Assembly (NCBI RefSeq): GCF_038005225.1
Contig: NZ_JBBOSU010000001.1
Coordinates: 1,228,001-1,292,000 of the forward strand
Reading direction: 5' to 3'
Source: Solibacillus sp. FSL K6-1523
GTDB taxonomy: Bacteria > Bacillota > Bacilli > Bacillales_A > Planococcaceae
DNA: 64,000 nt
Part shown: positions 1 to 8,145 of the stretch, in pieces
Numbering within the stretch: the stretch's first letter is position 1
Layout of the letters: each line of letters opens with the position of its first letter
The notes under the pieces: model-generated
Told to the model about the DNA's origin: nothing
The model's database searches: none
Seen by the model: only the letters and a program-made list of their open reading frames with translations
Made by a program: the position numbers and the translations under genes

Positions 1-323
1 CTTATCAAAAAGAAGCGGAACAGTTATTATCAAATGAATGTGCTGTACGTACTTGGCGGCACGGGGAAATGCATTATGAGGATGAAAACCGCGATGATGC
101 TTTTATTATTAAGACAGCAAAAATGCTTCATGAAGAGCAGGATGAAAGAACATGGCTTCGTGCAGTCCGTTTAATCGGGCTAGTGTTAGGTGAAACGGAG
201 CATAATATTTCTGATTCCTGGATTAACTACCGCGTACACAAATTAATCGAGCAAGGTTTCTTCCAGTCTAAAGGGGACTTACGTAAAATTCGTCAGTATG
301 AAGTGAAATTGAATGAGGTATAA
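1..323 (+). CDS. DUF1835/DUF3658-type protein, C-terminal part
   Basis: The reading frame is open from the window edge (first full codon at position 3) to the TAA ending at 323, so the gene begins outside the window. The visible 106 residues contain the pattern W-R-H-G-E, then a run of acidic residues, then FIIKTAKMLH. From memory this resembles the C-terminal DUF3658 half of Bacillus DUF1835-domain proteins, whose function is unknown. No signal peptide or membrane segment can be judged. The internal ATG at 69 is not the start because the frame continues upstream with protein-like sequence. The family call rests on pattern memory only. Confidence 0.6.
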   Translation, partial: YQKEAEQLLSNECAVRTWRHGEMHYEDENRDDAFIIKTAKMLHEEQDERTWLRAVRLIGLVLGETEHNISDSWINYRVHKLIEQGFFQSKGDLRKIRQYEVKLNEV

Positions 324-441
324 GTGAAAGTGTTCATACTTTAGCATGATATATGAGTAGATTTAGGCGTACTAGAATCATTCGAATGAATCATTGTGTA
401 TAATCAGAATTAGGAAAACTATACATAATGGGGGAAATCGC

Positions 442-717
442 ATGGTTTTTTCATTTTTTAAAAAGAAAAAAGAGGGAAAAGTACTTAAAAATCAACTCGA
501 ATTTTGTATGACGAACTTATCATTAGGCGCTGTCGATGCGTATGATGTGCTCATCGAACGGGATGATGTAGAAATTACGGAAACCGGCTGTACATCAAAT
601 TGCGAAATTTGTGAATGCCATTTATTTGCGATTGTTAATGGTGAAATAGTGCTCGCAGATGATGCAGATGCATTGCTTCGAAACGTGCAGCAGGAGCTTG
701 AGGAAAATTCAGTTTAA
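442..717 (+). CDS. YuzB-like (DUF1450) small cysteine protein
   Basis: The start is taken at ATG 442, preceded by GGGGGAA at 430-436; the longer in-frame version from 394 lacks a ribosome site. The 91-residue product has a basic N-terminus (FFKKKKEGK), then LEFCMTNLSLG, TGCTSNCEICECHLFAIVNGEIV and an acidic tail. The spacing of the cysteines and the F-A-x-V-N-G-E-I-V core match the YuzB/DUF1450 family of Bacillaceae, small cytosolic proteins of unknown role with a thioredoxin-like fold. The extra CxxCxC cluster could bind metal, which is inference. It is monocistronic and ends before a shared bidirectional terminator. Confidence 0.75.
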   Translation: MVFSFFKKKKEGKVLKNQLEFCMTNLSLGAVDAYDVLIERDDVEITETGCTSNCEICECHLFAIVNGEIVLADDADALLRNVQQELEENSV

Positions 718-739
718 AAAATTAGGTGCAACATTAAAC

Positions 740-905
740 TTGGCTAGTTAATGCGTTAAATTGGCTAGTTAAATATGGTTTGGCTAGTAACTGCATAAAT
801 TCGGCTAGTTTTCGATGTATTTTGGCGAGTAACGCTTGAAGAATGGCTAGTTTAAACGAGTTAGTGGCTAGTTTACATAAAAATTTGGCTAGTTACAGCG
901 GGAAA
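740..905 (+). repeat. 21-bp-period intergenic repeat, copy A (GGCTAGT family)
   Basis: Eight degenerate units with core TTGGCTAGTT start their GGCTAG/GGCGAG core at 742, 763, 782, 803, 824, 845, 866 and 887. Steps are 21, 19, 21, 21, 21, 21 and 21 bp. The block ends with a GGGAAAT motif. Related blocks occur at 15697-15840 and 34086-34215 (opposite orientation) and 23641-23785 (same orientation). It fills the space between two convergent genes. Confidence 0.9.
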
Positions 906-961
906 TGGGGAAATCCATTGAAGAATCCTAAACAAGCGCATGTTTTGGTGAAGAAATATAA

Positions 962-1016
962 ATAATGAAAAGCCTGTCACTCCATAAAGTTTTGGAGTAA
1001 CAGGCCTTTTCATTAT
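962..1016. terminator. Bidirectional terminator between convergent genes
   Basis: The stem AAAAGCCTGTCACTCCA pairs with TGGAGTAACAGGCCTTTT with one bulge, flanked by A and T runs. It serves the YuzB-like gene on + and the anti-sigma gene on -, whose stop codon lies inside it. Confidence 0.85.
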
Positions 1017-1927
1017 TTCGTCGGTTGAATATAAGGAACGATTGGAGCTGTAACCCCAACAGATGCACCACGAATAAATGGCGCGTCTACTAATTTCTTG
1101 AAGCTTTCTGAACGCCCTGTTAACATGACGCCCAGTACTTTTACGTCGCGGAAGTTTTTCCCGTCGTTTTCAATAATAAACTCTTGAATTTCTTCGATGC
1201 TATTATTGTTATCATATTGTCTTAAACTTTCAATAAAATCGTCGTACATATTTTCATTAAATTCACCTGGGCTAAAGCCGTAAACAGGCATTCCTAAAGG
1301 TCCCATGCTTTCATCCCCAACAGTTGAAGTCATATATAGCCAGTCGATATTGAAGCTATCTTCTGGAATGAGCTCGGAAATTTCATCGGTTGTCAGTGGT
1401 CCATTAAACGAAACCGCCACCTCTGCTACATGATTTTCAAGCTGTGCGACTTCGGCCAATTCATTTTGAACGCCGTCATAATACTCTATAATAGAAGGAT
1501 GGTAAAACGTTGCTACTTTTTGCTTCGTTTGTTTATCGTATTCATAAGAGTTTTTTCCAGCTAAACGGAAGCCAGGGGTAAGTTCATTATGATCAATTCC
1601 AATTCGAATCCATCCATATGAACTTGTCAGCGTGCTCCACGGAACTAAGTAACCATTCACATTTTTGGAGCGGTTCGTAATAATATTGCCCCCAAACATT
1701 GATCGATTGCTCGTCACCTGGGAGTTAATTTGAACGTTTGGCTCCGCTACGGCATTGTGTAAAAATAACGTTTCATGTAGCCGAGCTGTACTTTTCGCTG
1801 CAAAATGATTGCCGACTTTATAAAAGCTAATAAGTAAAATAAATCCAGCAATCATTGAAATAAGGCTGATTTTGAGCAATTGCTTCCATTTTGCCTTTCT
1901 TAATGCTTTTTGAATCGTTTTATCCAT
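1013..1927 (-). CDS. Anti-sigma factor with Sigma_reg_N/C-type domains
   Basis: The 304-residue protein has a short basic cytosolic N-terminus, one membrane segment near residues 18-38 and a large extracellular part. This is the plan of Bacillus sigma-factor regulators with N- and C-terminal Sigma_reg domains (PF13800/PF13791 type). The gene overlaps the upstream ECF sigma gene by 28 bp, which suggests translational coupling and a cognate sigma/anti-sigma pair. Mid-protein segments such as WLYMTSTVGDE and the GMPVYGFSPGEF region fit the C-terminal domain as I remember it. It probably holds the sigma factor at the membrane until an envelope signal arrives; the signal is unknown. Confidence 0.8.
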   Translation of the reverse strand: MDKTIQKALRKAKWKQLLKISLISMIAGFILLISFYKVGNHFAAKSTARLHETLFLHNAVAEPNVQINSQVTSNRSMFGGNIITNRSKNVNGYLVPWSTLTSSYGWIRIGIDHNELTPGFRLAGKNSYEYDKQTKQKVATFYHPSIIEYYDGVQNELAEVAQLENHVAEVAVSFNGPLTTDEISELIPEDSFNIDWLYMTSTVGDESMGPLGMPVYGFSPGEFNENMYDDFIESLRQYDNNNSIEEIQEFIIENDGKNFRDVKVLGVMLTGRSESFKKLVDAPFIRGASVGVTAPIVPYIQPTK

Positions 1928-2418
1928 GATTTTTTCTCTCCTGCCTGTGTTTGAATTGATTTTCGTGCGCGATATAATTTTTGCTTCACACTATCACTTT
2001 GAATACCTAAAAGTTGTGCGATTTCGTCATATGAAAATTCGTAATAATATTTTAAAAGGAAAATTTCCGTATATTCCTTTTTCACATCTTTCAACAAAAA
2101 GAAAATCTCATCTTTATTAAAAATCGCGTCAAAATCATCTTCACAATGCTGCAATTTTGTATGAATTTCTTTTGAAAAATGGATATTTTGGTGTTCCTTC
2201 TTGCGTTTGAAATCGATATATTCATTTAATGCAACGCGGAAAAACCATGGGCGAATCGTTGCATCGTTTAATGTATCGAGCAATGTATAAATTTTATAAA
2301 AGGTATTTTGAATAATGTCCTCCGCATCCTCTTTTGACGCTCCTTTTGCGCGTAACAACCGAAACACTTCCTCTCCTATTTCAATAAGGTAGGAGGTAAA
2401 TTGATCTTCTTTTTTCAT
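1900..2418 (-). CDS. ECF RNA polymerase sigma factor
   Basis: The 172-residue protein carries sigma-70 region 2 (EDAEDIIQNTFYKIY, then WFFRVALNEYIDFKRKK) and region 4 (EIFLLKYYYEFSYDEIAQLLG with the helix-turn-helix IQSDSVKQKLYRARK). Length and layout are those of a group IV extracytoplasmic-function sigma factor. The start at 2418 follows AGGAGGACAAAAC. The 3' end overlaps the anti-sigma gene, so the two are one operon. I could not find a convincing self-regulated ECF promoter upstream. Target genes cannot be read from this window. Confidence 0.88.
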   Translation of the reverse strand: MKKEDQFTSYLIEIGEEVFRLLRAKGASKEDAEDIIQNTFYKIYTLLDTLNDATIRPWFFRVALNEYIDFKRKKEHQNIHFSKEIHTKLQHCEDDFDAIFNKDEIFFLLKDVKKEYTEIFLLKYYYEFSYDEIAQLLGIQSDSVKQKLYRARKSIQTQAGEKKSWIKRFKKH

Positions 2419-2538
2419 GTTTTGTCCTCCTTATACTTATACAACGAATGAGGTTTGAAAAATGTATACACAGATGTCCAACTTTTCTTTCCCCTATTGT
2501 ACTGAAAGTTCGTTACAATAGTCGGTAGAGGTGAGGAA

Positions 2539-3288
2539 ATGATTTTTGTATTTGATTTAGATGGAACGCTTTGCTTTCAAGGGCAACCGCTTGATCAGGA
2601 AATAACAGCGGCATTGAAATTTTGTGAGGAGCTAGGACACGAAATTATTTTTGCGTCGGCTCGTCCAATTCGGGATATGTTACCGGTCATACCAAAGGAT
2701 TTTCATTCATGTCGTATGATTGGTAGCAATGGGGCCTTTACATTTGTTGAGGGTAAAATCGAGGTGGAGTTTTTAGACGCAGCGATTCAAACGCAACTTA
2801 TGGAGCTAATTGCGCAACATCAATTATCGTATTTAGCAGACAGTGATTGGGATTATGCGTATTCGGGCAGCGAGGACCATCCGATGTACCGTGGCATAAA
2901 TAGCGAGAAAAAAGCAAAGCGTTTAGCGATTGAGCAATTAAATGGCTTTTCAAAAGTATTATTATTTGATCCGCCGTCTCATGTTAAGGAATATGTACAT
3001 ACATTACCTGTTACGATTTTTGAATATACCGAGGAAAAAATTATCGACATTTGCTCGAATGATTTAAATAAAGTAAAAGGTTTAAGTCGTTTAGGCGTCC
3101 AAAAATACATCGCTTTTGGCAATGATGTGAATGATGTATTAATGTTCCAACAAGCACAGCATAGCGTTTGTGTTGGGGAGCATGAAGTAGGGGATCATGC
3201 AACTGAACGGGTAGCGCAAAAGGAAGTCGCACATAAAATTGAGCAACTTGCAAAACAGTGGGAGAGAAAGCCAATTTTCGCCAACTAG
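2539..3288 (+). CDS. HAD-superfamily (IIB-type) phosphatase
   Basis: The protein starts with the HAD motif I FDLDGT at residues 4-9, with the catalytic aspartates at 5 and 7. Motif II lies near SARP, and motif III/IV is K-V-K-G followed by AFGNDVNDVLMF near residues 195-205. The 249-residue length and late GND motif fit the Cof-like/HAD-IIB group that dephosphorylates small metabolites such as sugar or nucleotide phosphates. The real substrate is not evident. GAGGTGAGG precedes the ATG. The gene stands alone with its own terminator. Confidence 0.82.
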   Translation: MIFVFDLDGTLCFQGQPLDQEITAALKFCEELGHEIIFASARPIRDMLPVIPKDFHSCRMIGSNGAFTFVEGKIEVEFLDAAIQTQLMELIAQHQLSYLADSDWDYAYSGSEDHPMYRGINSEKKAKRLAIEQLNGFSKVLLFDPPSHVKEYVHTLPVTIFEYTEEKIIDICSNDLNKVKGLSRLGVQKYIAFGNDVNDVLMFQQAQHSVCVGEHEVGDHATERVAQKEVAHKIEQLAKQWERKPIFAN

Positions 3289-3299
3289 TTCAAAACATA

Positions 3300-3344
3300 G
3301 GGACTGTCACGAAAGAATTTCCTCTTTTGTGACAGTCCCTTTTA
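3300..3344 (+). terminator. Rho-independent terminator after the HAD gene
   Basis: GGGACTGTCAC pairs perfectly with GTGACAGTCCC across a loop of about 22 bases (itself partly pairing AAAG with CTTTT), followed by TTTT. Confidence 0.85.
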
Positions 3345-3372
3345 TATGTGAAATTATTGGTGAATTGATGAA

Positions 3373-3468
3373 GTGGTGGATAAAAAGTTAAAAGTGACGG
3401 ATAAAACTTCAAAAGTGTTGGATAGAATCACAAAAGTGACGGATAGAGCCATTCAAACGGATAGCCGC
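3373..3468 (+). repeat. 21-bp-period intergenic repeat, second family (GTGACGGATA)
   Basis: Five units with consensus AAAAGTGACGGATAGA have their GGATA core at 3378, 3399, 3420, 3441 and 3459 (steps 21, 21, 21, 18). The period equals that of the GGCTAGT family although the sequence is unrelated. Read on the + strand, one frame gives a seven-residue repeat of the K-V-T-D-K/R type with no good start signal. Confidence 0.85.
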
Positions 3469-3544
3469 AAACAATCATGCGGGTAAGGGGCATCGAATTT
3501 TCGATATAGTAACTACTTGTATCGAGAAATGCCCGATTTAAAGG

Positions 3545-4264
3545 TTAAAAATCAAAGGGTGGTTGAAAGATCCTCGGTACAGAAGGGCGTGGAGTTGCTG
3601 GTGCGGATGGGGGTCTTTGATTTTCTTGCTGTCCTGTTGGTGGAGAAGATGGTGGTCTTTGGTTACCTCGCTGTCCTGTTTGTGCAGATGGTGGTCTTTG
3701 GTTACCTCGTTGTCCTGTTTGTGCAGATGGTGGTCCTTGGTTATCTCGTTGTCCTGTTGGCGCGGATGGGGGTCTTTGATTCCCACGTTGTTCTGTTGGG
3801 GTAATGGCTGTCGACTCAAATATTTCTCTTGCCAAGTCGGCAGATGTATCCGGCTCACCTTTAAAACCTTTATACATTCTCCACAATGCAGGAAGATTTT
3901 TGAACATTGGAGCAGCTTGTTGAACGTACGGTGTAAATTTTTGGGCATTTGAAAATAATGAATTTGCGCCCGCTAAAAAACCTTCTAAGCGTGGGGTACC
4001 GCCAGCTGCAGCTGCGCCTGCTATACCTGCTTCTCCAGCTGCGCCCGCTGCCCCAGCCAAACCTGCTGCACCCGCTAATCCAGCCCCGGCTAATCCAGCA
4101 TCTGCCAACCCGGCTCTTGGGGCTTGGAACGGTATTTGTCTCGGCATCGGCATTTGTGAAAACATCGAACCTCGCATTTGATAAGGTGAATACATAGGAT
4201 AACGCATCGGCATTTGCATTGGGTTCATCATAAAACCAGATGGATAATAATATGGAGGACGCAT
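3545..4264 (-). CDS. vrrA: YqfQ/VrrA-family protein with tandem repeats
   Basis: The 239-residue protein has a Met/Pro/Tyr-rich N-terminus, then a low-complexity run of G-x-A triplets (about residues 52-90), then a conserved core LEGFLAGANSLFSNAQKFTPY...MFKNLPALWRMYKGFKG. The tail contains five copies of a 13-residue unit TGQRGNQRPPSAQ (about 155-222). The core and position beside cshB-nfo match YqfQ/VrrA, the Bacillus protein whose repeat is the B. anthracis vrrA typing locus. Function is unknown; a spore or surface role is often supposed. GAAGGGAG precedes ATG 4264. It is divergent from cshB. Confidence 0.82.
   Translation of the reverse strand: MRPPYYYPSGFMMNPMQMPMRYPMYSPYQMRGSMFSQMPMPRQIPFQAPRAGLADAGLAGAGLAGAAGLAGAAGAAGEAGIAGAAAAGGTPRLEGFLAGANSLFSNAQKFTPYVQQAAPMFKNLPALWRMYKGFKGEPDTSADLAREIFESTAITPTEQRGNQRPPSAPTGQRDNQGPPSAQTGQRGNQRPPSAQTGQRGNQRPPSSPPTGQQENQRPPSAPATPRPSVPRIFQPPFDF
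3597..3801 (-). repeat. 39-bp coding tandem repeat in vrrA
   Basis: About five in-frame copies of a 39-bp unit encode the 13-residue T-G-Q-R-x-N-Q-R-P-P-S-A-x repeat. The two central copies are nearly identical and the outer ones are diverged, including a 14-residue variant with an extra proline. Copy number would be expected to vary between strains. Confidence 0.85.
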
Positions 4265-4443
4265 AATAAACTCCCTTCTTTAATTCAGCATAATTTTGCT
4301 AAAATCGACAATTAATTTTCATTTTTTTCCCCTATTCCCTCATTCCTGTTTGACGACAAAACTATTTATCGTTATGATATGCAGATGGTCACTTAAATGT
4401 ACGAAACATGGTACAATAGGACAGATGTTAGGAGTGAATAAAC

Positions 4444-5745
4444 ATGTCAAAATATACTGATTATAATTTCAAGCCATTTTTGCAGGACGCCATTGCAAAG
4501 CTTGGATTTACAGAGCCGACACCGATTCAAAAAGAAATTATTCCACTCGTACTAAAGGGAAAAAGTGCGATTGGACAAGCACATACAGGTACAGGGAAAA
4601 CACATAGTTTTTTATTACCAATTGTGCAACGTATTCAAGAGGAAAAACAAGAGGTGCAAGCCGTTATCACATCGCCAACACGTGAGCTTGCGCAACAAAT
4701 TTTTGATGCGTTAAACCAGTTAACAGAAGGTACGGAAATTACTTCTAAATTATTTATCGGCGGAACGGACAAACAACGTTCAATTGACCGATTAAAAACA
4801 CAACCCCAAATTGTTGTAGGTACACCAGGTCGTATTCGCGATTTAGTAAAAGAAAATGCCTTACTTGTACACACTGCACCAATTTTAGTTGTTGATGAGG
4901 CAGATTTAGCCTTTGACATGGGCTTCATTGAGGAAATTGATGGTTTTGCTTCAAGCATGCCAGATAAGCTAGAAATGTTCGTGTTTTCAGCAACAATTCC
5001 AGAAAAATTAAAGCCTTTCTTAAAAAAATATATGGATGCACCTACGCATGTTCATATGAATGATAAACGCCCAGTTGCAGAAGGTATTGATTTTGTATTA
5101 GTACCTGTACGTTCGAAATCACGTAATGCACGTTTATTAGATGTCATGAAGGGAATTAATCCATTTTTAGCAGTCGTATTTTGTAATACACGTAAAAATG
5201 CTGAGTCTGTTGCGACATTTTTAGCAGAGCAAGGCATTCGTGTAGGACAAATTCATGGTGATTTATCGCCACGTGACCGTAAAAAAATGATGAAACAAGT
5301 TCGTGATTTAGAATTCCAATACATCGTAGCGACAGATCTTGCTGCGCGCGGTATTGATATTCAAGGGATTTCACACGTGATTAACTATGAGCTTCCAGAA
5401 GACTTAGAGTTTTTCGTTCACCGTGTAGGTCGTACTGCTCGTGCTGGCACAAAAGGAACAGCGATTACATTGTTCCAACCAGAAGATGAGGATGCAATTG
5501 TTCGTATCGAGAAAATGGGCATTCCATTCGTACAAAAAGACGTGAAAAATGGTGAATGGACTGAGTTGAAAGAGCGTCACTCACGTAAAAACCGTGTGAA
5601 GCAAATCGACGAAATTGACCAAAAAGCGATTGCTCTTGTTCGTAAACCGAAAAAGGTAAAACCAGGCTATAAACGTAATATGCGATGGGAAATGGAAAAA
5701 GTTAAAAAACGTGAACGTCGTATTAAACGTCGTACAAATAAATAG
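4444..5745 (+). CDS. cshB: DEAD-box RNA helicase CshB
   Basis: All helicase motifs are present: the Q motif GFTEPTPIQ, motif I AHTGTGKT (residues 46-53), Ia PTRELAQQ, II DEAD (about 150), III SAT, V TDLAARGIDI and VI HRVGRTARAG. A basic tail ends in KKRERRIKRRTNK. The 433-residue length is near that of B. subtilis CshB (YqfR), and the vrrA-cshB-nfo order is the Bacillus order. CshB is an ATP-dependent RNA helicase linked to cold adaptation and ribosome/mRNA remodelling. TTAGGAGTG precedes the start. nfo follows after 12 nt, so they are probably co-transcribed. Confidence 0.93.
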   Translation: MSKYTDYNFKPFLQDAIAKLGFTEPTPIQKEIIPLVLKGKSAIGQAHTGTGKTHSFLLPIVQRIQEEKQEVQAVITSPTRELAQQIFDALNQLTEGTEITSKLFIGGTDKQRSIDRLKTQPQIVVGTPGRIRDLVKENALLVHTAPILVVDEADLAFDMGFIEEIDGFASSMPDKLEMFVFSATIPEKLKPFLKKYMDAPTHVHMNDKRPVAEGIDFVLVPVRSKSRNARLLDVMKGINPFLAVVFCNTRKNAESVATFLAEQGIRVGQIHGDLSPRDRKKMMKQVRDLEFQYIVATDLAARGIDIQGISHVINYELPEDLEFFVHRVGRTARAGTKGTAITLFQPEDEDAIVRIEKMGIPFVQKDVKNGEWTELKERHSRKNRVKQIDEIDQKAIALVRKPKKVKPGYKRNMRWEMEKVKKRERRIKRRTNK

Positions 5746-5757
5746 GGGGAAATATTG

Positions 5758-6645
5758 ATGTTGCTAGGTTCTCACGTATCTATGAGCGGTAAGAAAATGT
5801 TACTTGGAGCAAGTGAAGAGGCACTTTCTTACGGAGCGAATACATTCATGATTTATACAGGTGCGCCGCAAAATACGCGTCGTAAGCCAATTGAAGAATT
5901 GAATATTGCAAAAGGTCTTATGCATATGCAAGAACATGGCATGAGCAATATTATCGTCCACGCGCCGTATATTATTAATCTAGGAAATACGACAAAACCC
6001 GAAACGTTTGAGCTCGGTGTCAATTTCCTGCAAGAAGAAATTAAACGTACAGCCGCACTAGAAGCAAAACAAATTGTGTTGCATCCAGGTGCGCATGTCG
6101 GTGCAGGAGTAGATGCTGGGATTGCGCGAATTGTGGAAGGGTTAAATGAAGTGCTTTCACAAGATTATCCGGTTCAAATTGCACTGGAAACAATGGCTGG
6201 CAAAGGTACGGAAATTGGTCGCAATTTTGAAGAGCTTGCGCGTATTTTTGATGGTGTAACGAATAATGAACGTTTATCTGTTTGTTTCGATACATGTCAT
6301 ACACATGATGCAGGCTATGATGTCGTGAATGATTTTGATGGTGTTTTAAATGAATTCGACAAAATTATTGGCTTAGATCGATTAAAAGTACTACACATTA
6401 ATGATTCCAAAAACGTGCGTGGTGCTGGGAAAGACCGTCACGAAAATATTGGTTTTGGTGAGCTTGGTTTTGAAGCATTGAAATATATTGTGCATCACCC
6501 GCAGTTAATGCATGTACCGAAAATTTTAGAAACGCCATTTGTAGGGACAGACGCGAAAAATAAGCAAGCGCCTTATAAAGTAGAAATCGCGATGCTGCGA
6601 GAGGGCAAGTTCCAACCAGAACTAATCGACGCAATGCGTGGGTAA
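5758..6645 (+). CDS. nfo: Endonuclease IV (AP endonuclease)
   Basis: The 295-residue protein carries the AP endonuclease family 2 signatures: GSHVSMSG at the N-terminus, [34 protein letters not shown] and [20 protein letters not shown]. The His, Glu and Asp residues in these motifs bind the three zinc ions. The enzyme cleaves DNA 5' to abasic sites in base-excision repair. ATG 5758 is preferred over an in-frame TTG at 5755 because GGGGGA at 5745-5750 then has a normal 7-nt spacing. It ends at a strong terminator. Confidence 0.95.
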   Translation: MLLGSHVSMSGKKMLLGASEEALSYGANTFMIYTGAPQNTRRKPIEELNIAKGLMHMQEHGMSNIIVHAPYIINLGNTTKPETFELGVNFLQEEIKRTAALEAKQIVLHPGAHVGAGVDAGIARIVEGLNEVLSQDYPVQIALETMAGKGTEIGRNFEELARIFDGVTNNERLSVCFDTCHTHDAGYDVVNDFDGVLNEFDKIIGLDRLKVLHINDSKNVRGAGKDRHENIGFGELGFEALKYIVHHPQLMHVPKILETPFVGTDAKNKQAPYKVEIAMLREGKFQPELIDAMRG

Positions 6646-6673
6646 CTTTGATTGGGGATTTTAAATAATTAGC

Positions 6674-6712
6674 AAAAAGGGTCTATCAAGTTATCTTGAT
6701 AGACCCTTTTTA
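6674..6712 (+). terminator. Terminator of cshB-nfo
   Basis: AAAAAGGGTCTATCAAG pairs with CTTGATAGACCCTTTTT around a short loop, giving a perfect stem plus T run. Confidence 0.9.
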
Positions 6713-6808
6713 CGTTGCTTTGAAAGCGAATAAGTAAAATGACTAAATCGGCTTGTAAAGTTACGGAAATTAGGTGTTGATTTACCCCATAGAGGATAAA
6801 ATTAACAC

Positions 6809-6858
6809 TTGTAAAAACGAACAATTGTTCTTAAAATAAAAACAAGAACATACGTTTT
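6809..6858 (+). promoter_or_regulatory. LexA-controlled promoter of the Y-polymerase operon
   Basis: A -35 TTGTAA (6809-6814) and -10 TAAAAT (6832-6837) are 17 bp apart. The spacer holds CGAACAATTGTTCT (6818-6831), an almost perfect Bacillus LexA box (CGAAC-N4-GTTCG). A second, weaker box GAAC-ATAC-GTTT lies at 6846-6857 just before the ribosome site. The operon is therefore likely SOS-induced. Confidence 0.85.
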
Positions 6859-6874
6859 GTAAGGAGGTGCTTTT

Positions 6875-8131
6875 ATGATGAATCATCCACTGCCGAATCG
6901 TTCAATTATTTGTATTGACATGCGGTGCTTTTATGCAAGTTGTATAGCGGTGTTGGAAGGTCTGGATGTCATGAAAGTACCGATTGCAGTCATTGGTAAT
7001 TTCAAGCAGCCTGGAAGTATCGTATTAGCTGCATCCCCGCCTATGAAAGAACAATTTCGTATTAAAACAGGCAATCGTCTTTATGAAATTCCGAAACATC
7101 CAGACATCCGTTTATTTGAGGCGAAAATGTCGTTTTTTTTAAATATGTCAATGGCGATTACAAAGTTGATTGCACAGTTCGTTCCACGTGAGGCGATTCA
7201 TGTATATAGCGTTGATGAAAGCTTTATTGATTTAACGGGGTGCGAGACACTTTGGGGATCACCTGAAAAAACGGCAAAAGCGATTCAACAAGCAATTTTT
7301 CAGCAATTTCATATTCGCTCTGCCATTGGATTAGGTCCGAATCGATTAATGGCCAAGTTGGCGCTCGATATAGAAGCAAAAAAGACAGGCTTTGTACAAT
7401 GGACGTATGAAGATGTGCCCAAAAAATTATGGCCTGTTCACCCGCTATCTAAAATGTGGGGAATCGGTCGTCGTATGGAAGTGAATTTGAACAATATGGG
7501 GATTTTTACGGTTGGAGATTTAGCGAATATGAACTTGGAAGCGCTTGAGCAACGGTTTGGTGTAATGGGCAATCAACTCTATTATCATGCACACGGGATT
7601 GATTATTCGAACTTTGAAGAGCCAATTACTAGTGAGCAAATTAGTTTTGGTAAAGGACAGATGCTAATGCGTAATTACGCGACACGCGCCGAAATTTGTG
7701 TCGTCCTGCTTGAAATGTGTGAGGATGTGGCGAGGCGGACACGTACAGCCGGTTATGTAGGACGTACGATTTCGCTTGGATTGTCTTATAGTAAAGCAGC
7801 GATGACGAAAGGTTTTTACCGTTCCAAAACAATCGCGGAACCGACAAATGAAACGTTGACGATTTATAAGGTGTGTAAAGAATTGCTCGATACACATTTT
7901 GCTGGAGAGCCGGCGCGCCAGTTGTCAGTACGGATTTCCAATGTAGAACAAGAGCGTAGTATTCAACTTGATTTATTTGATACAGGTAAAGAGCAGCGTT
8001 TACTTTTAGGACATACAGTAGACAGTATACGAGAGCGATTCGGTGCAACATCAATTTTACGTGCCGTTTCGTTTACAAAATCAGGAACGGCAATCGCACG
8101 TAAACGATTAATCGGTGGGCATTTAGCGTAA
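6875..8131 (+). CDS. uvrX: Y-family DNA polymerase, UvrX/YqjW type
   Basis: The 418-residue protein has the Y-family catalytic motifs CIDMRCFYASC (first aspartate, residues 13-15), the steric-gate region, and YSVDESFIDLTG (Asp/Glu about residues 113-118). Helix-hairpin-helix segments follow (AIGLGPNRLMAKLALD, WGIGRRMEVNLNNMGI), then a little-finger domain. Length and the NFKQPGSIVLAASP region fit the UvrX/YqjW branch of Firmicute translesion polymerases rather than DinB/PolIV. It would copy damaged DNA during SOS. AAGGAGGTG precedes tandem ATGs at 6875 and 6878; either could be used. Two small genes follow in the same operon. Confidence 0.88.
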   Translation: MMNHPLPNRSIICIDMRCFYASCIAVLEGLDVMKVPIAVIGNFKQPGSIVLAASPPMKEQFRIKTGNRLYEIPKHPDIRLFEAKMSFFLNMSMAITKLIAQFVPREAIHVYSVDESFIDLTGCETLWGSPEKTAKAIQQAIFQQFHIRSAIGLGPNRLMAKLALDIEAKKTGFVQWTYEDVPKKLWPVHPLSKMWGIGRRMEVNLNNMGIFTVGDLANMNLEALEQRFGVMGNQLYYHAHGIDYSNFEEPITSEQISFGKGQMLMRNYATRAEICVVLLEMCEDVARRTRTAGYVGRTISLGLSYSKAAMTKGFYRSKTIAEPTNETLTIYKVCKELLDTHFAGEPARQLSVRISNVEQERSIQLDLFDTGKEQRLLLGHTVDSIRERFGATSILRAVSFTKSGTAIARKRLIGGHLA

Positions 8132-8145
8132 AGGAGTGAATGGAA

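Noticed and set aside
740-905. CRISPR array
   Set aside because: Units are 21 bp with degenerate cores and only about 11 bp between them, too short and variable for repeats plus spacers, and no cas genes are present.
3563-3952. Trp/Cys-rich frame opposite the vrrA repeat
   Set aside because: It is the antisense image of the 39-bp repeat; the - strand protein has the conserved core and ribosome site.
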